Source of the DNA: Saccharothrix luteola | GTDB taxonomy: Bacteria; Actinomycetota; Actinomycetes; Mycobacteriales; Pseudonocardiaceae | Direction: 5' to 3' | Assembly (NCBI RefSeq): GCF_020859565.1 | Contig: NZ_JAJHUO010000004.1 | Coordinates: forward strand, 215,842 to 279,841 | Length of the DNA stretch: 64,000 bases | In this document: in pieces, positions 48,094 through 58,140 of the stretch | Layout: each line of letters opens with the position of its first letter | Position numbering within the stretch: position 1 is the stretch's first letter | The notes under the pieces: generated by a model | What the model was told of the DNA's origin: nothing | Databases searched by the model: none | What the model saw: only the letters and a program-made list of their open reading frames with translations | Program-made: the position numbers and the translations under genes

Positions 48094-48221
48094 CCCCGCG
48101 AGAGTCCTACGCCCGGAGCCCGAGAGTCCTACGTCCACGGACCCCGAGTTCAACGCTCAGCGTTGAATTCACCGCTCGTGGACGTAGGACTCTCGCGGCG
48201 TGGACGTAGGACTCTCGACGG
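48094..48221. repeat. intergenic mosaic of repeated words, locus 3: nested hairpins
   Basis: Between convergent genes. CGAGAGTCCTACGTCCACG at 48121-48139 pairs perfectly with 48177-48195 (19 bp). Inside the loop, GAGTTCAACGCT/AGCGTTGAATTC (48146-48170) forms a second, smaller hairpin with a single G-U. More copies of the first word lie at 48098 and 48199. Confidence 0.92.
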
Positions 48222-48620
48222 TCAGGTGGGCAGCGTCAGAGGGGTCGGCGGGGCGGCTTTCAGGGTGCGGGTGACGGTGCACAGCTGGTCGATGGCCCGG
48301 AGGACGGCGGTCTCCAGGGCGGCGCGTTGGGTCTCGTCCAGCTGGGAGATGTCGTAGTCGAGCGCGACCGGCACGCTGGTCAGCGAGTGCCCGTCCGCCG
48401 AACGCACGTCGTCCGCACGCGCCACCAGGTCGCCGTCCACGCGACGCGTCACCAGCGTCTCCGCCGTCACCACCGCGCAGCCCGCCGCGGCCGCGAGCAG
48501 CAGCTCCACCGGCGTGAACGAGCCCTCGGCGCCCTTGCGGCCGACGCGCACCGAGGCGCCCCGGTCGTTCGTGGCCACGAAATCGTGCTGACCGACCCGG
48601 CGCACCTCGACGTTCGACAC
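48222..48620 (-). CDS. OsmC-family protein
   Basis: 132 residues. OsmC/Ohr fold: FTPVELLLAAAAGCAVVTAETLVTRR is the central helix with its single Cys, typical of the YhfA/OsmC-like group; the second Cys is near the C-terminus (LCTVTRT). Such proteins reduce organic hydroperoxides. GTG start 48620 removes an Arg-rich upstream stretch. Confidence 0.88.
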   Translation of the reverse strand: MSNVEVRRVGQHDFVATNDRGASVRVGRKGAEGSFTPVELLLAAAAGCAVVTAETLVTRRVDGDLVARADDVRSADGHSLTSVPVALDYDISQLDETQRAALETAVLRAIDQLCTVTRTLKAAPPTPLTLPT

Positions 48621-48630
48621 ACGATCGACG

Positions 48631-49134
48631 TTAGTCGATCCGGTCCTCCGTGGCTGCCGCGATCTTGCGGACGTAGCCGATGTCACCGCAGTCGTCGTCC
48701 AACCGGCTCTGCCGGACCTCCACGAACAGCCGGCCGAGCTCGTCGCGCCGCTCGTCGGACACCTCCTCCCGCGCGTCGTTGAGGATCGTCCGCTCCTCCT
48801 CGTCCACGTGGTGGTTGAGCGCCTGGACCAACTCCTCCAGCTTGCTCTCCCACTCGTCGGAGCTCGTGTCCTCGACCTCCATCAACGCCAACAACGCCTG
48901 GTGGCCCTCGGCGTGCTCCTCCGCGCCGTGGTCGACCTCGGCGTTGTCGACTTCCTTGTACCGCTTGAGGGCCGGGTACACCTTGGACTCCTCGGCCTCG
49001 GCGTGCGCCACGAGCAGCGCCGCCAACTCGCCGAGCACCGTCGAGCGGTCGGAGTTCCGGTCGCGCAGCGCGCGGAACAGCTCCTCGAACTTCCGGTGGT
49101 CGGCCAGGATCAACTCGACGACATCAGTTGCCAT
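48631..49134 (-). CDS. hemerythrin HHE domain protein
   Basis: 167 residues. HHE cation-binding domain: ADHRKFEELFRALRD, LLVAHAEAEESKVYPAL, EEHAEGHQALLALME and LNHHVDEEERTIL supply the His/Glu ligands of a di-iron site. Probably binds oxygen or NO or takes part in stress response. Its start overlaps the end of the MBL gene by 11 bases, so both are co-translated. Confidence 0.92.
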   Translation of the reverse strand: MATDVVELILADHRKFEELFRALRDRNSDRSTVLGELAALLVAHAEAEESKVYPALKRYKEVDNAEVDHGAEEHAEGHQALLALMEVEDTSSDEWESKLEELVQALNHHVDEEERTILNDAREEVSDERRDELGRLFVEVRQSRLDDDCGDIGYVRKIAAATEDRID

Positions 49135-49936
49135 GGCCGCCGATTACCCGCACCTCCGACCGGTCAACCGCGTACGTGTCGCCTTGGTTGACCACGTCGA
49201 CCGGCCCGGGGAAGCGGCTGCGCGCCTCGGCCAGCACGGCGTCGCGATCGGTCCACGGCGCGATGTGCGTGAGCAGCAGCCGCCCGACGCCGGCGTCCGC
49301 CGCCACCTCGCCCGCCTGCACGCCGGACAGGTGCGTGCCGGGCGGCCGGTCGTCGGAGTGCGTCCACGTCGCCTCCGAGAGCAGCACGTCCACGTCGCGC
49401 GCCAAGCCGCGTAACGCCTCGCACGGCCCCGTGTCGCCGGTGTAGGCCAACGTCGCCGTCTTGGTGGCGATGCGGAACCCGTACGTCTCGGTCGGGTGGT
49501 CCACCCGGACGGCCGTGATCTCGAACGGCCCGATGCGGGTCACCGCGCCGTCGGCGAGGGTGTGGAACTCGAACACGTCGCTCAGGTCCGTGGTGAGCAG
49601 CTCGTCGGCCGTCTCCGCGTACGCGCGGGCGAACCGGTCGGCGGACTCGGCCGGCCCGTGCACGGGCAGCCGGCGTTCCCGCGTGTCGTACGGCGGGTGG
49701 GTGTGGTAGCGGCGGATGACGGTGAGGGTGGTGAAGTCGGCGCAGTGGTCCGGGTGCAGGTGGGAGAACAGCAGGGCGTCCAACGAGAACGCGTCGTGAC
49801 GCGCCTGCAGCGACGCCAGGACCCCGCTGCCCAGTTCGATCGCGAGTCGGCAGCCCTCCGCCTCGACGAGGTAGCCGGATGCGGGCCCGTGCGGTCCCGG
49901 CAGGCTGCCCGAGCAGCCGAGGATGGTCAACAGCAC
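49124..49936 (-). CDS. MBL-fold hydrolase, Rv1339-type cyclic nucleotide phosphodiesterase
   Basis: 270 residues. Metallo-beta-lactamase fold with SHLHPDHCADF (HxHxDH), a GDTGPCE metal Asp and LLLTHIAPW. It sits next to murI and close to rph-rdgB, as Rv1339 does in Mycobacterium, and matches its length. Rv1339 has been shown to degrade cAMP, so the same job is likely. A paralog with the same N-terminus (LGC.GS.PGP) is at 52371-53141. Confidence 0.88.
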   Translation of the reverse strand: MLLTILGCSGSLPGPHGPASGYLVEAEGCRLAIELGSGVLASLQARHDAFSLDALLFSHLHPDHCADFTTLTVIRRYHTHPPYDTRERRLPVHGPAESADRFARAYAETADELLTTDLSDVFEFHTLADGAVTRIGPFEITAVRVDHPTETYGFRIATKTATLAYTGDTGPCEALRGLARDVDVLLSEATWTHSDDRPPGTHLSGVQAGEVAADAGVGRLLLTHIAPWTDRDAVLAEARSRFPGPVDVVNQGDTYAVDRSEVRVIGGHGN

Positions 49937-49953
49937 CCGTGGAGCGTGCCAGG

Positions 49954-50751
49954 TCAGCCGTGGGCTTGGAAGGTCGCTCTTTCCAACCCGGGCAGGAATC
50001 GGCGCGCCAGCCGGGCGAACGGCTCGACCGGACCGGTGCAGCTGAACCGCTGATCGGGGTCGCCGGCGCGGAACAGGTCGCGCTCCGTGAGCACCCGCAC
50101 GACGTCCTTCACGGTCTCCTCGGCGCTGGAGACGAGCGTCACGCCGTCACCCATCACGATCTGCAACACGCCGGTCAGCAGCGGGTAGTGCGTGCAGCCG
50201 AGGACGAGCGTGTCGACCTCGGCCCGCTGCAACGGTTCCAGGTAGGCCTGCGCCAGGCCGAGCACCTGGCGGCCGGAGGTGGTGCCGCGTTCCACGAAGT
50301 CCACGAACCTGGGGCACGCGACCGCCGTGACCTCGATGTCCCGTGCGGCGGCGAACGCGTCCTGGTACGCGCCGGACGCGACCGTGCCCGCCGTGCCGAT
50401 GACGCCGACCCGCCCCGTGCGGGTGGTGGCCGCCGCCCGGCGCACGGCGGGCAGCACGACCTCGATCACCGGGATGTCGTAACGCTCGCGCGCGTCGCGC
50501 AGACAGGCCGCTGACGCCGTGTTGCAGGCGATGACCAGCAGCTTCGCGCCGTCGGCGACCTGCCGGTCCATCACTTCGAGGGCGTACTTGCGCGCTTCGG
50601 CGATCGGCAGCGGGCCGTACGGGCAGTTGACCGTGTCGCCGACGTAGCGGATCCGCTCACCCGGCAACTGGTCCATGATCGCCCGTGCGACGGTCAGCCC
50701 GCCGACGCCGGAGTCGAAGATCGCGATGGGCGAATCGGCGGTGACGGTCAC
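49954..50751 (-). CDS. murI: glutamate racemase
   Basis: 265 residues. Interconverts L- and D-glutamate for peptidoglycan. Catalytic Cys 76 in VIACNTASA and Cys 186 in [27 protein letters not shown] at the N-terminus. GTG start overlaps the rhomboid stop by 4 bases, the conserved actinobacterial rhomboid-murI arrangement. Confidence 0.97.
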   Translation of the reverse strand: MTVTADSPIAIFDSGVGGLTVARAIMDQLPGERIRYVGDTVNCPYGPLPIAEARKYALEVMDRQVADGAKLLVIACNTASAACLRDARERYDIPVIEVVLPAVRRAAATTRTGRVGVIGTAGTVASGAYQDAFAAARDIEVTAVACPRFVDFVERGTTSGRQVLGLAQAYLEPLQRAEVDTLVLGCTHYPLLTGVLQIVMGDGVTLVSSAEETVKDVVRVLTERDLFRAGDPDQRFSCTGPVEPFARLARRFLPGLERATFQAHG

Positions 50752-51422
50752 ACGTCGAGCGTAGTCCGGGCGCCCTTCCTGGCATCCTGGGCGACGCCCC
50801 ACGCGGCGAGGACGCCGCCGAGCGCGCCGAACAGGTGCCCCTCCCAGGAGATGCCCGGCTGGCCCGGAAGCACGCCCCACAGCGCCGCGCCGTAGACCGC
50901 GAAGACGACCACGGCCAGCACGATCTGCAATGGGCTGCGCGCGAAGATGCCGCGCACCAGCAGGAACACCAGGAAGCCGAAGACGAGGCCCGACGCGCCG
51001 ATGTGGCTGCCAGTGGAGCCGAAGATCCACACCCCGAGGCCGCTGGTGAGCCAGATGACCGCGGTGACCTGGAGGAACTGCTTGATCCCGGCGGAGGTCG
51101 CGAGGTACGACAGCACGAGCAGCGGCACCGCGTTGCCGGTCAGGTGGGTCCAGTCGCCGTGCAGCAGCGGGAACCACAAGATGTTGTCCCACTGGCTGAA
51201 GTCGCGCGGGATCACGCCGTCGTTGTCGAGCCGGCCGCCGAGCACGGTGTCGATCGCCTCGACGACGTAGAGCAGGCCGACGAAGCCGAGCACGACCACG
51301 GCCGACAGCACGGGCCTCGGCGGCACGACGCGCTTGGCCAACGGCTTGGGCTGCTTGGCCTGCCTGGGCGCGGCGACCACCGGGTCGGGCGTCGGCGGCG
51401 TGAAGGGGCCGGTGGGGTCCAC
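50748..51422 (-). CDS. rhomboid-family intramembrane serine protease
   Basis: 224 residues, six membrane helices after a Pro-rich head. Catalytic Ser 144 in [10 protein letters not shown] and His 196 in WEGHLFGA, with the HLTGN oxyanion motif at 93-97. Cleaves membrane proteins within the lipid bilayer. First gene of the rhomboid-murI-MBL-HHE unit. Confidence 0.93.
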   Translation of the reverse strand: MDPTGPFTPPTPDPVVAAPRQAKQPKPLAKRVVPPRPVLSAVVVLGFVGLLYVVEAIDTVLGGRLDNDGVIPRDFSQWDNILWFPLLHGDWTHLTGNAVPLLVLSYLATSAGIKQFLQVTAVIWLTSGLGVWIFGSTGSHIGASGLVFGFLVFLLVRGIFARSPLQIVLAVVVFAVYGAALWGVLPGQPGISWEGHLFGALGGVLAAWGVAQDARKGARTTLDV

Positions 51423-51528
51423 GTCACCAGGCTACGCGCGGATGTGGTGATCCAGCGGTGACTTCCGTTCAACGTGACTTCTCCGTCTTCGCCCCTGTGC
51501 GACCGGGGCGTGACCGTAGGCTGTGCCG

Positions 51529-52374
51529 GTGTCGATCGAAGTGGCGGTGCGGGCCGAAGCGGAACTGGGTGAGGCCCCCACGTGGGACCACGCCAGCGGA
51601 ACGCTGCTCTGGGTGGACGTCCTCCGCAGCGAGGTGCACCGGTACGACCCCTCGCGCGACGACGACGCCGTCCTCGAAGTGCCGCAGCACGTGGGCGCGG
51701 CCAAGCCCCGGACCCGCGGCGGCCTGGTGCTGAACCTGCGCGACGGCGTGGCCCTGATCGACCGGGACGGCGTCAAGACCTGGCTCGTCTACTGGGCGCG
51801 CGACGGCGTGCGCGGCAACGACGCCGCGATCGACCCGGCGGGCAGGCTGTGGGCGGGCACGATGCGGTACGACGAGGCCCCCGGCGGCTGGCTGGCCCGC
51901 GTGGAGCCGAGCGGCGACGCGAAGGTCGTGCTGGACAAGGTGAGCGTCAGCAACGGCATCGGCTGGAGCCCCGACGCCACGCGCATGTACTACATCGACT
52001 CGGCGGAACGGCGGATCGACGTCCTCGACTACGACCGCGGCACCGGTGAGGCGACCAACCGCCGCCCGCTCGTCGAGGTGGCGCGCGGGCTGCCCGACGG
52101 CCTCACCGTGGACGCGTCCGGCGCGATCTGGGTCGCGCTGTGGGGCGGCGCGGCGGTGCACCGGTACACGCCGGACGGCGCGCTGGACCGGGAGGTCGAG
52201 CTGCCGGTCGGCCAGCCGACGGCGTGCTCCTTCGGCGGCGCGGACTTCACCGACCTGTACGTGACGACCGCGCGCGTCGGGTTGAGCGGTGACGCGTCGA
52301 GCGAGCTGGCCGGTTCGGTCCTGGTGCTGCCGGGCGTCGGCGAGGGCCTGCCGTCGACCGCGTTCGCGGGCTAG
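51529..52374 (+). CDS. SMP-30/gluconolactonase-like protein
   Basis: 281 residues, six-bladed beta-propeller. AELGEAPTWDHASGTLLWVD, RGNDAAIDPAGRLWAGTM, SVSNGIGWSPD and DGLTVDASGAIWVA are the family metal-ligand regions (E, N, D). Hydrolyses sugar lactones. GTG 51523 or 51529. Its stop shares a CTAG palindrome with the second MBL gene's stop. Confidence 0.92.
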   Translation: MSIEVAVRAEAELGEAPTWDHASGTLLWVDVLRSEVHRYDPSRDDDAVLEVPQHVGAAKPRTRGGLVLNLRDGVALIDRDGVKTWLVYWARDGVRGNDAAIDPAGRLWAGTMRYDEAPGGWLARVEPSGDAKVVLDKVSVSNGIGWSPDATRMYYIDSAERRIDVLDYDRGTGEATNRRPLVEVARGLPDGLTVDASGAIWVALWGGAAVHRYTPDGALDREVELPVGQPTACSFGGADFTDLYVTTARVGLSGDASSELAGSVLVLPGVGEGLPSTAFAG

Positions 52375-53141
52375 AGCGCGTAGGTGGCGCCCGGCGCGGC
52401 CAGCGTGACCGGGCCCGGGAACGCCTCCGCCGCATCGCTCAGGACGCCGTCGTGGTCCGACCACGGCAGGACGTGGGTCAGCACCAGGCGGCCGACGCCG
52501 GCGGCCTTGGCCACCTCGCCCGCCTCCTGCCCGCTCATGTGCAGGTAGTTGGCGCGGCCCGCCTGCTCGCGCCACGCCGAGTCGGCCAGCAGCAGGTCGG
52601 CGCCCGCGGCCAGCCGCACCAGCTCCGGGCACGGCACCGTGTCGCCGGAGAACACCAGCGACACGCCGCCGTAGGAGATGCGGAACCCGTAGGCCTCGCA
52701 GATGTGGCGCATGGCGGCCACCTCGACGTCCACCGGGCCGATGGCGTACCGGCCGGGCGCGAGCGGGACGAAGTCGAACGTCTCGGTCAGGTCCGTCGTC
52801 GCCAGCGAGGCCCGGTCGGCGGCGTGCGCGTTGGCCAGTCGGGACGGCGCGTGCGACGGCGCGAACACCGGCAACCGGCGTTCGGTGACGTCGTAGGGCG
52901 GCTCCGGGTGCTCGCGCCGGTGCACGGCGAGCGAGCCGAAGTCGGCGCAGTGGTCGAGGTGCAGGTGCGACAGCAGCACGGCGTCGAGGTCGAACGGGTC
53001 GCAGAGCCGCGTGAGCGGGCCGAACACCCCGCTGCCGAGCTCCATCACGATCCGCACGCCGCCCGCCTCCACCAGGTACCCGGAGGTCGGCAGATCGGGT
53101 CCCGGCGCGCTGCCCGCACACCCGAGCACCGTCAATTGCAT
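52371..53141 (-). CDS. MBL-fold hydrolase, paralog of the 49124 protein
   Basis: 256 residues. SHLHLDHCADF (HxHxDH), SGDTVPCPE and LTHVLPWSDHD match the neighbouring MBL gene at 49124-49936 along the whole length, so this is a duplicate of the Rv1339-type phosphodiesterase. ATG start, promoter region shared with the esterase operon. Whether it has kept cAMP as substrate cannot be told. Confidence 0.9.
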   Translation of the reverse strand: MQLTVLGCAGSAPGPDLPTSGYLVEAGGVRIVMELGSGVFGPLTRLCDPFDLDAVLLSHLHLDHCADFGSLAVHRREHPEPPYDVTERRLPVFAPSHAPSRLANAHAADRASLATTDLTETFDFVPLAPGRYAIGPVDVEVAAMRHICEAYGFRISYGGVSLVFSGDTVPCPELVRLAAGADLLLADSAWREQAGRANYLHMSGQEAGEVAKAAGVGRLVLTHVLPWSDHDGVLSDAAEAFPGPVTLAAPGATYAL

Positions 53142-53563
53142 GGGCCGAACGATAGCAGGACCGACGACGGCAAAAATGCGGAAACACGGTGGGTGCCGAC
53201 CATTGAATTCGACCGCCGCACAGGTTCACTCGAATGCATCAACCGAGGTCGGGAGCCTGCACGGGCCTGCGGCTTTCCGAAGCGGATTCGGTAACGCGGC
53301 AATTTCACGCGGATGGCCACCACCAGACCGTCGAGCCTGTTTTGCTATTACTTCGGGCGGTCCCCCGAAAGATTAGGACCCCGCTCCGACCGGCCTGACC
53401 GAAAGTTTTCGGGCGCAACCGGCGCGACCAAACGGGCGCACCGCGCGTTGCCGCAGCTCAACACGCCATTTGAGACTCGCAACATTCACGAAACTCATTG
53501 TCCGCGACCACTCGGCGACACATAGTGACGACAACTCACGCCGTGATCCTCAAGGAGGAGGGA
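53142..53563. promoter_or_regulatory. 422-base divergent region before the esterase operon
   Basis: Noncoding, less GC-rich than the surroundings, with a long leader for the CE4-CE1 operon. It holds the palindrome CCGAAAGTTTTCGG at 53399-53412. No gene was found here. Confidence 0.5.
53399..53412. promoter_or_regulatory. candidate sugar-responsive operator
   Basis: CCGAAAGTTTTCGG, arms CCGAAA/TTTCGG. It resembles the CGAAAxTTTCG inverted repeats reported upstream of xylanase genes in streptomycetes; the downstream genes are ester-removing enzymes for plant or fungal polysaccharides. Confidence 0.4.
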
Positions 53564-54247
53564 ATGGTCTTGAGAACCCTTCTGGCCGTGGTGCTGCTGG
53601 TGGTCTCGCCACTGCTGTCCGCGAACGCCGCGGGCGCCGCGCCCGCCCCGAAAGCCGGGGCGGTCGCGCTCGCCTGCAACGGGTACGTCGCGCTGACCTA
53701 CGACGACGGCCCGAACGCGCAGTTCACCCGCCCCCTGTTGAGCGCGCTGCGCTCGGCGGGCGCGCGGGCCACGTTCTTCGACCTCGGCTCACGCGTGCAG
53801 CAACAGCCGCAACTGGCGCGTGAGACGGTGCAGGCGGGCATGTGGGTCGGCAACCACTCGTGGTCGCACCCGTACCTGACGAACCTGAGCGCCGCCGCCG
53901 TGGCCAAGGAGCTCGGCGACACCCAGAACGCGATCCGCAACGCCACCGGCCGGACGCCGACGCTGTTCCGCCCGCCGTACGGCGCGACGAACGCGACCGT
54001 GCAGACCGAGGCGCGCAAGCTCGGCCTGACCCAGGTCATCTGGTCGGTCGACACGCAGGACTGGAACGGCGCGTCCACCGACGCCATCGTGCGCGCCGCG
54101 ACCAGCGCGAACGCCGGCGGGATCGTGCTCATGCACGCGAGCTACCAGAACACGGTCAACGCCGTGCCGCGCATCGTCCAGGGGTTGGCGGCCAAGAACC
54201 TCTGCCCCGGCCGCATCGACAACACCGGACGGGTGGTGGCTCCGTGA
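53564..54247 (+). CDS. secreted polysaccharide deacetylase (CE4)
   Basis: 227 residues. Signal peptide 1-27. NodB domain with all five motifs: TYDDGP, HSWSHP, RPPYG, DTQDW and VLMH, so it is an active metal-dependent deacetylase of acetylxylan, chitin or peptidoglycan. AAGGAGGAGG decides the ATG at 53564. Its stop overlaps the next gene's GTG, so both are made together. Confidence 0.95.
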   Translation: MVLRTLLAVVLLVVSPLLSANAAGAAPAPKAGAVALACNGYVALTYDDGPNAQFTRPLLSALRSAGARATFFDLGSRVQQQPQLARETVQAGMWVGNHSWSHPYLTNLSAAAVAKELGDTQNAIRNATGRTPTLFRPPYGATNATVQTEARKLGLTQVIWSVDTQDWNGASTDAIVRAATSANAGGIVLMHASYQNTVNAVPRIVQGLAAKNLCPGRIDNTGRVVAP

Positions 54248-55524
54248 AGGTCCTCGGCGCGATCCTGGGTTCCCTGGCCGTCGCGGCGGCGTTCGTGCTG
54301 GCCTCCGTCGCCGCACCGCAGGCCTCGGCCGCCACGCTGACCGAGGTCACCGGCTTCGGCACGAACCCCAGCAACCTGCGCATGCACCTGTACGTGCCGG
54401 ACCGCACCCAGGCCCGGCCGGGCGTGCTGCTGGCCGTGCACTACTGCACGGGCACCGGCCCGGCGTTCCACTCGGGCACGGACTTCGCCCGGCTGGCCGA
54501 CCAGTACGGCTTCATCGTGATCTACCCGTCGGCGACCCGCAGCGGGCAGTGCTTCGACGTGTCGAGCCAGCAGGCGCTGCGGCGGGACGGCGGCAGCGAC
54601 CCGGTCGGCCTGATGTCGATGGTCCGGTACGTCCTCCAGCGCTACAACGGCGACACGAGCCGCGTGTTCGTCACCGGCGTCTCGTCCGGCGCGATGACCA
54701 CGAACGTCATGCTGGCCAACTACCCGGACGTGTTCGCCGCGGGCGCCGCGTTCGCGGGCGTGCCGGCCAGTTGCTTCGCCACCACCGACGGTTCGGGCTG
54801 GAACAGCGCCTGCGCCAACGGCCAGGTGAACAAGACCCCGCAGGAGTGGGGCAACCTGGTGCGCGGCGCCTACCCCGGCTACAGCGGGGCTCGGCCGCGG
54901 ATGCAGCTGTGGCACGGCACGAACGACGACACGCTGCGCTATCCGAACTTCACCGAAGAGATCGAGCAGTGGACCAACGTCCACGGCCTGTCCACGACGC
55001 CGACCTCGACCGACTACCCGCAGTCGAGCTGGACGCGCACCCGCTACGGCGACAAGGTCGAGGCGATCTCCATCCAGGGCGGTTCGCACAACGTCCTGGT
55101 CTCCGGCATGGCGTTGCGCGCCATCCAGTTCTTCGGACTGGACCAGACCGGCCCGACGACCACCGACCTGACCAACTCGACCACCACGACCGTGCCCGAC
55201 CCGACGGGCGCGTGCCGGGTGACCTACGCGGTCAGCTCGTGGAACACCGGCCTGACCGCGAGCATCTCCATCACCAACACCGGCACCAGCCCGGTGAACG
55301 GGTGGCAACTCGCGTTCACCCTGCCGTCCGGGCAGACCATCACCAGCGGGTGGAGCGCGACGTACTCGCCCACCAGCGGGGCGGTGACGGCGCGCAACGC
55401 CTCGTACAACGGGACGCTCAACCCCGGCGCGTCGACCGGAATCGGGTTCCAGGCCACCCACACCGGCAACACCGGCGAGCCGACCTCGTTCACGCTCAAC
55501 GGGGCCGCCTGCACGGTCGCCTGA
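54244..55524 (+). CDS. secreted CE1-type esterase with C-terminal CBM2
   Basis: 426 residues. Signal peptide to about residue 29, then a PHB-depolymerase/feruloyl or acetylxylan esterase domain: LLAVHYCTGTGPAFH, nucleophile Ser in GVSSGAMT, and a GGSHN His region. A Thr-rich linker joins a CBM2 (CRVTYAVSSWNTGLTASISI, W-x-W-type cellulose/xylan binding, Cys at both ends). Acts outside the cell on plant wall polymers, with the CE4 enzyme. Confidence 0.93.
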   Translation: MKVLGAILGSLAVAAAFVLASVAAPQASAATLTEVTGFGTNPSNLRMHLYVPDRTQARPGVLLAVHYCTGTGPAFHSGTDFARLADQYGFIVIYPSATRSGQCFDVSSQQALRRDGGSDPVGLMSMVRYVLQRYNGDTSRVFVTGVSSGAMTTNVMLANYPDVFAAGAAFAGVPASCFATTDGSGWNSACANGQVNKTPQEWGNLVRGAYPGYSGARPRMQLWHGTNDDTLRYPNFTEEIEQWTNVHGLSTTPTSTDYPQSSWTRTRYGDKVEAISIQGGSHNVLVSGMALRAIQFFGLDQTGPTTTDLTNSTTTTVPDPTGACRVTYAVSSWNTGLTASISITNTGTSPVNGWQLAFTLPSGQTITSGWSATYSPTSGAVTARNASYNGTLNPGASTGIGFQATHTGNTGEPTSFTLNGAACTVA

Positions 55525-55527
55525 CGC

Positions 55528-55566
55528 GCGAAAGGGGTCCCGCACCCTGTGCGGGACCCCTTTCGC
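55528..55566. terminator. strong hairpin terminator, esterase operon / cysM
   Basis: 18-bp perfect stem beginning GCGAAAGGGGTCCCGCAC with a 3-base loop, right after the CBM2 stop. It has A-run and T-run edges and can serve both convergent units. Confidence 0.9.
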
Positions 55567-55576
55567 ATGCCTGGCC

Positions 55577-56849
<1,273 letters not shown>

Positions 56850-56920
56850 GCTGGTACCTCCGAGGAGCCGGGTTTGGTGAGGTGGTGCCACGTGTGGTGC
56901 GCGCGCGCACCTGGAGGGGC

Positions 56921-57376
56921 TCAGGGACAGTCGGGCGTGTCGTCGGCGCCGGTGTGGGCGAACATGTACGACTCCACGACCTCGACCGGCTCTTCGGTCA
57001 CCACGCCGTCCACGATCCGGTAGGAGCGCAGCTCGTGCTGCTCCGGGTCACGGGTGGAGATGAGCACGTAGTGCGCCTGGGGCTCGCTCGCGTAAGAGAT
57101 GTCCGTGCGGGACGGGTACGCCTCCGTGGCGGTGTGCGAGTGGTAGACGACGATCGTTTCCTCGTCGTTGGCGCTCATCTCGCGGTGGACGCGCAGCTGC
57201 TCCATCGAGTCGAAGCGGTAGAACGTCGGCGAGCGCTCGGCGTTGTCCATCGCGATGAACCGCTCCGGGCGGTCGGAGCCCTCCGGGCCCGCGATGATCC
57301 CGCATGCCTCGTCCGGGTGGTCGCGACGGGCATGGGCCACCATCGCGTCCACGAGGTCACGGCGAATCACCAGCAC
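56921..57376 (-). CDS. mec: CysO-cysteine peptidase Mec (JAMM metalloprotease)
   Basis: 151 residues. Zinc JAMM/MPN+ protease that releases cysteine from CysO. Full motif: Glu 23 in PDEACG and H79-x-H81-x7-S89-x2-D92 (YHSHTATEAYPSRTD). GTG start. Confidence 0.96.
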   Translation of the reverse strand: MLVIRRDLVDAMVAHARRDHPDEACGIIAGPEGSDRPERFIAMDNAERSPTFYRFDSMEQLRVHREMSANDEETIVVYHSHTATEAYPSRTDISYASEPQAHYVLISTRDPEQHELRSYRIVDGVVTEEPVEVVESYMFAHTGADDTPDCP

Positions 57377-57427
57377 CCCTCCATCCTACGTGGTGGGGGA
57401 AGGTGTCCCGCCGTGTGAGAACCCGCA

Positions 57428-57952
57428 CTACACCGGTTCGCGCACGCCTCCGGGCGCAGCGGGATCGGCCGTCCGGACGCCGAGGAGGCCGCCCGCGCCG
57501 AGGGCCGCGAGACCGAGTGCCGAGACGGCCCTGGCCACGACGCCGAAGCCGTGGCCGCGGAGGCGGAAGGACGTGAGGTAGCACACGTTCGCCACCGCGT
57601 TGGCCGTCAGCTGCACGAACGCCGTGCGCCGCTGCTTCTCGTCCAACGTGCCGTACTCGGCCAGTTCGGTGGCCAGGGCCGCGGGCGCTATCGCCAACCC
57701 GGCGCCGATCACGGCTCGGGCCGCCTTGCCGCTGCCCGGCATGAGGTCCAACGCCGCCGACGCCGCGTACAGCCCGATGGGCAGCGCGACGACCGCCGGG
57801 TGCACGGGCCGGCCGAGCGCCCGTGCCCGCAGCAGGTCCGTCACCTCACGCCTGCGCAGCGTCGCCGGCACCGCCTCGGCCAACGCCCCGGCCGCCTTGT
57901 CCACCGCCGGACTGGTCCGCACCCACCTGAACGCCCTCTGCACAGCCGCCAT
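57428..57952 (-). CDS. DUF2231-like membrane protein
   Basis: 174 residues. Core LGRPVHPAVVALPIGLYAAS is the DUF2231 hallmark, followed by four helices. ATG 57952 is preferred; a longer start at 57985 would begin inside the repeat mosaic. Unknown function; related to the protein at 47569-48093 only in the core motif. Confidence 0.8.
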   Translation of the reverse strand: MAAVQRAFRWVRTSPAVDKAAGALAEAVPATLRRREVTDLLRARALGRPVHPAVVALPIGLYAASAALDLMPGSGKAARAVIGAGLAIAPAALATELAEYGTLDEKQRRTAFVQLTANAVANVCYLTSFRLRGHGFGVVARAVSALGLAALGAGGLLGVRTADPAAPGGVREPV

Positions 57953-57971
57953 GCCGACCGGATACCCACCC

Positions 57972-58140
57972 GGCGTGTCGAACACTCAGGTCCCGCGTGT
58001 CGAACCTTCAGGCCGGGCGTGTCGAACACTCAGGACCCCCGAGTTCTACGTTCGGGTCACCTGGCGCCGTCCTGAGCGTTGAATTCGGGGTACCTCAGCG
58101 TTCGACACGCGGGACCTGAAGGTTCGACACGCGCGGGGGT
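57972..58140. repeat. intergenic mosaic of repeated words, locus 4
   Basis: Three copies of GTGTCGAACACTCAGG-like words, a GAGTTCTACGTTCGGGTC word, and inverted copies. CGCGTGTCGAACCTTCAGG (57994-58012) pairs perfectly with 58115-58133 (19 bp) around a nested inner arm. The end of the P1 peptidase gene (58095-58140) reads through it. Confidence 0.9.

Noticed and set aside
57953..57985. Longer start for the DUF2231-like protein at 57985
   Set aside because: The extra residues are translated repeat-mosaic sequence; the ATG at 57952 begins normal coding sequence.
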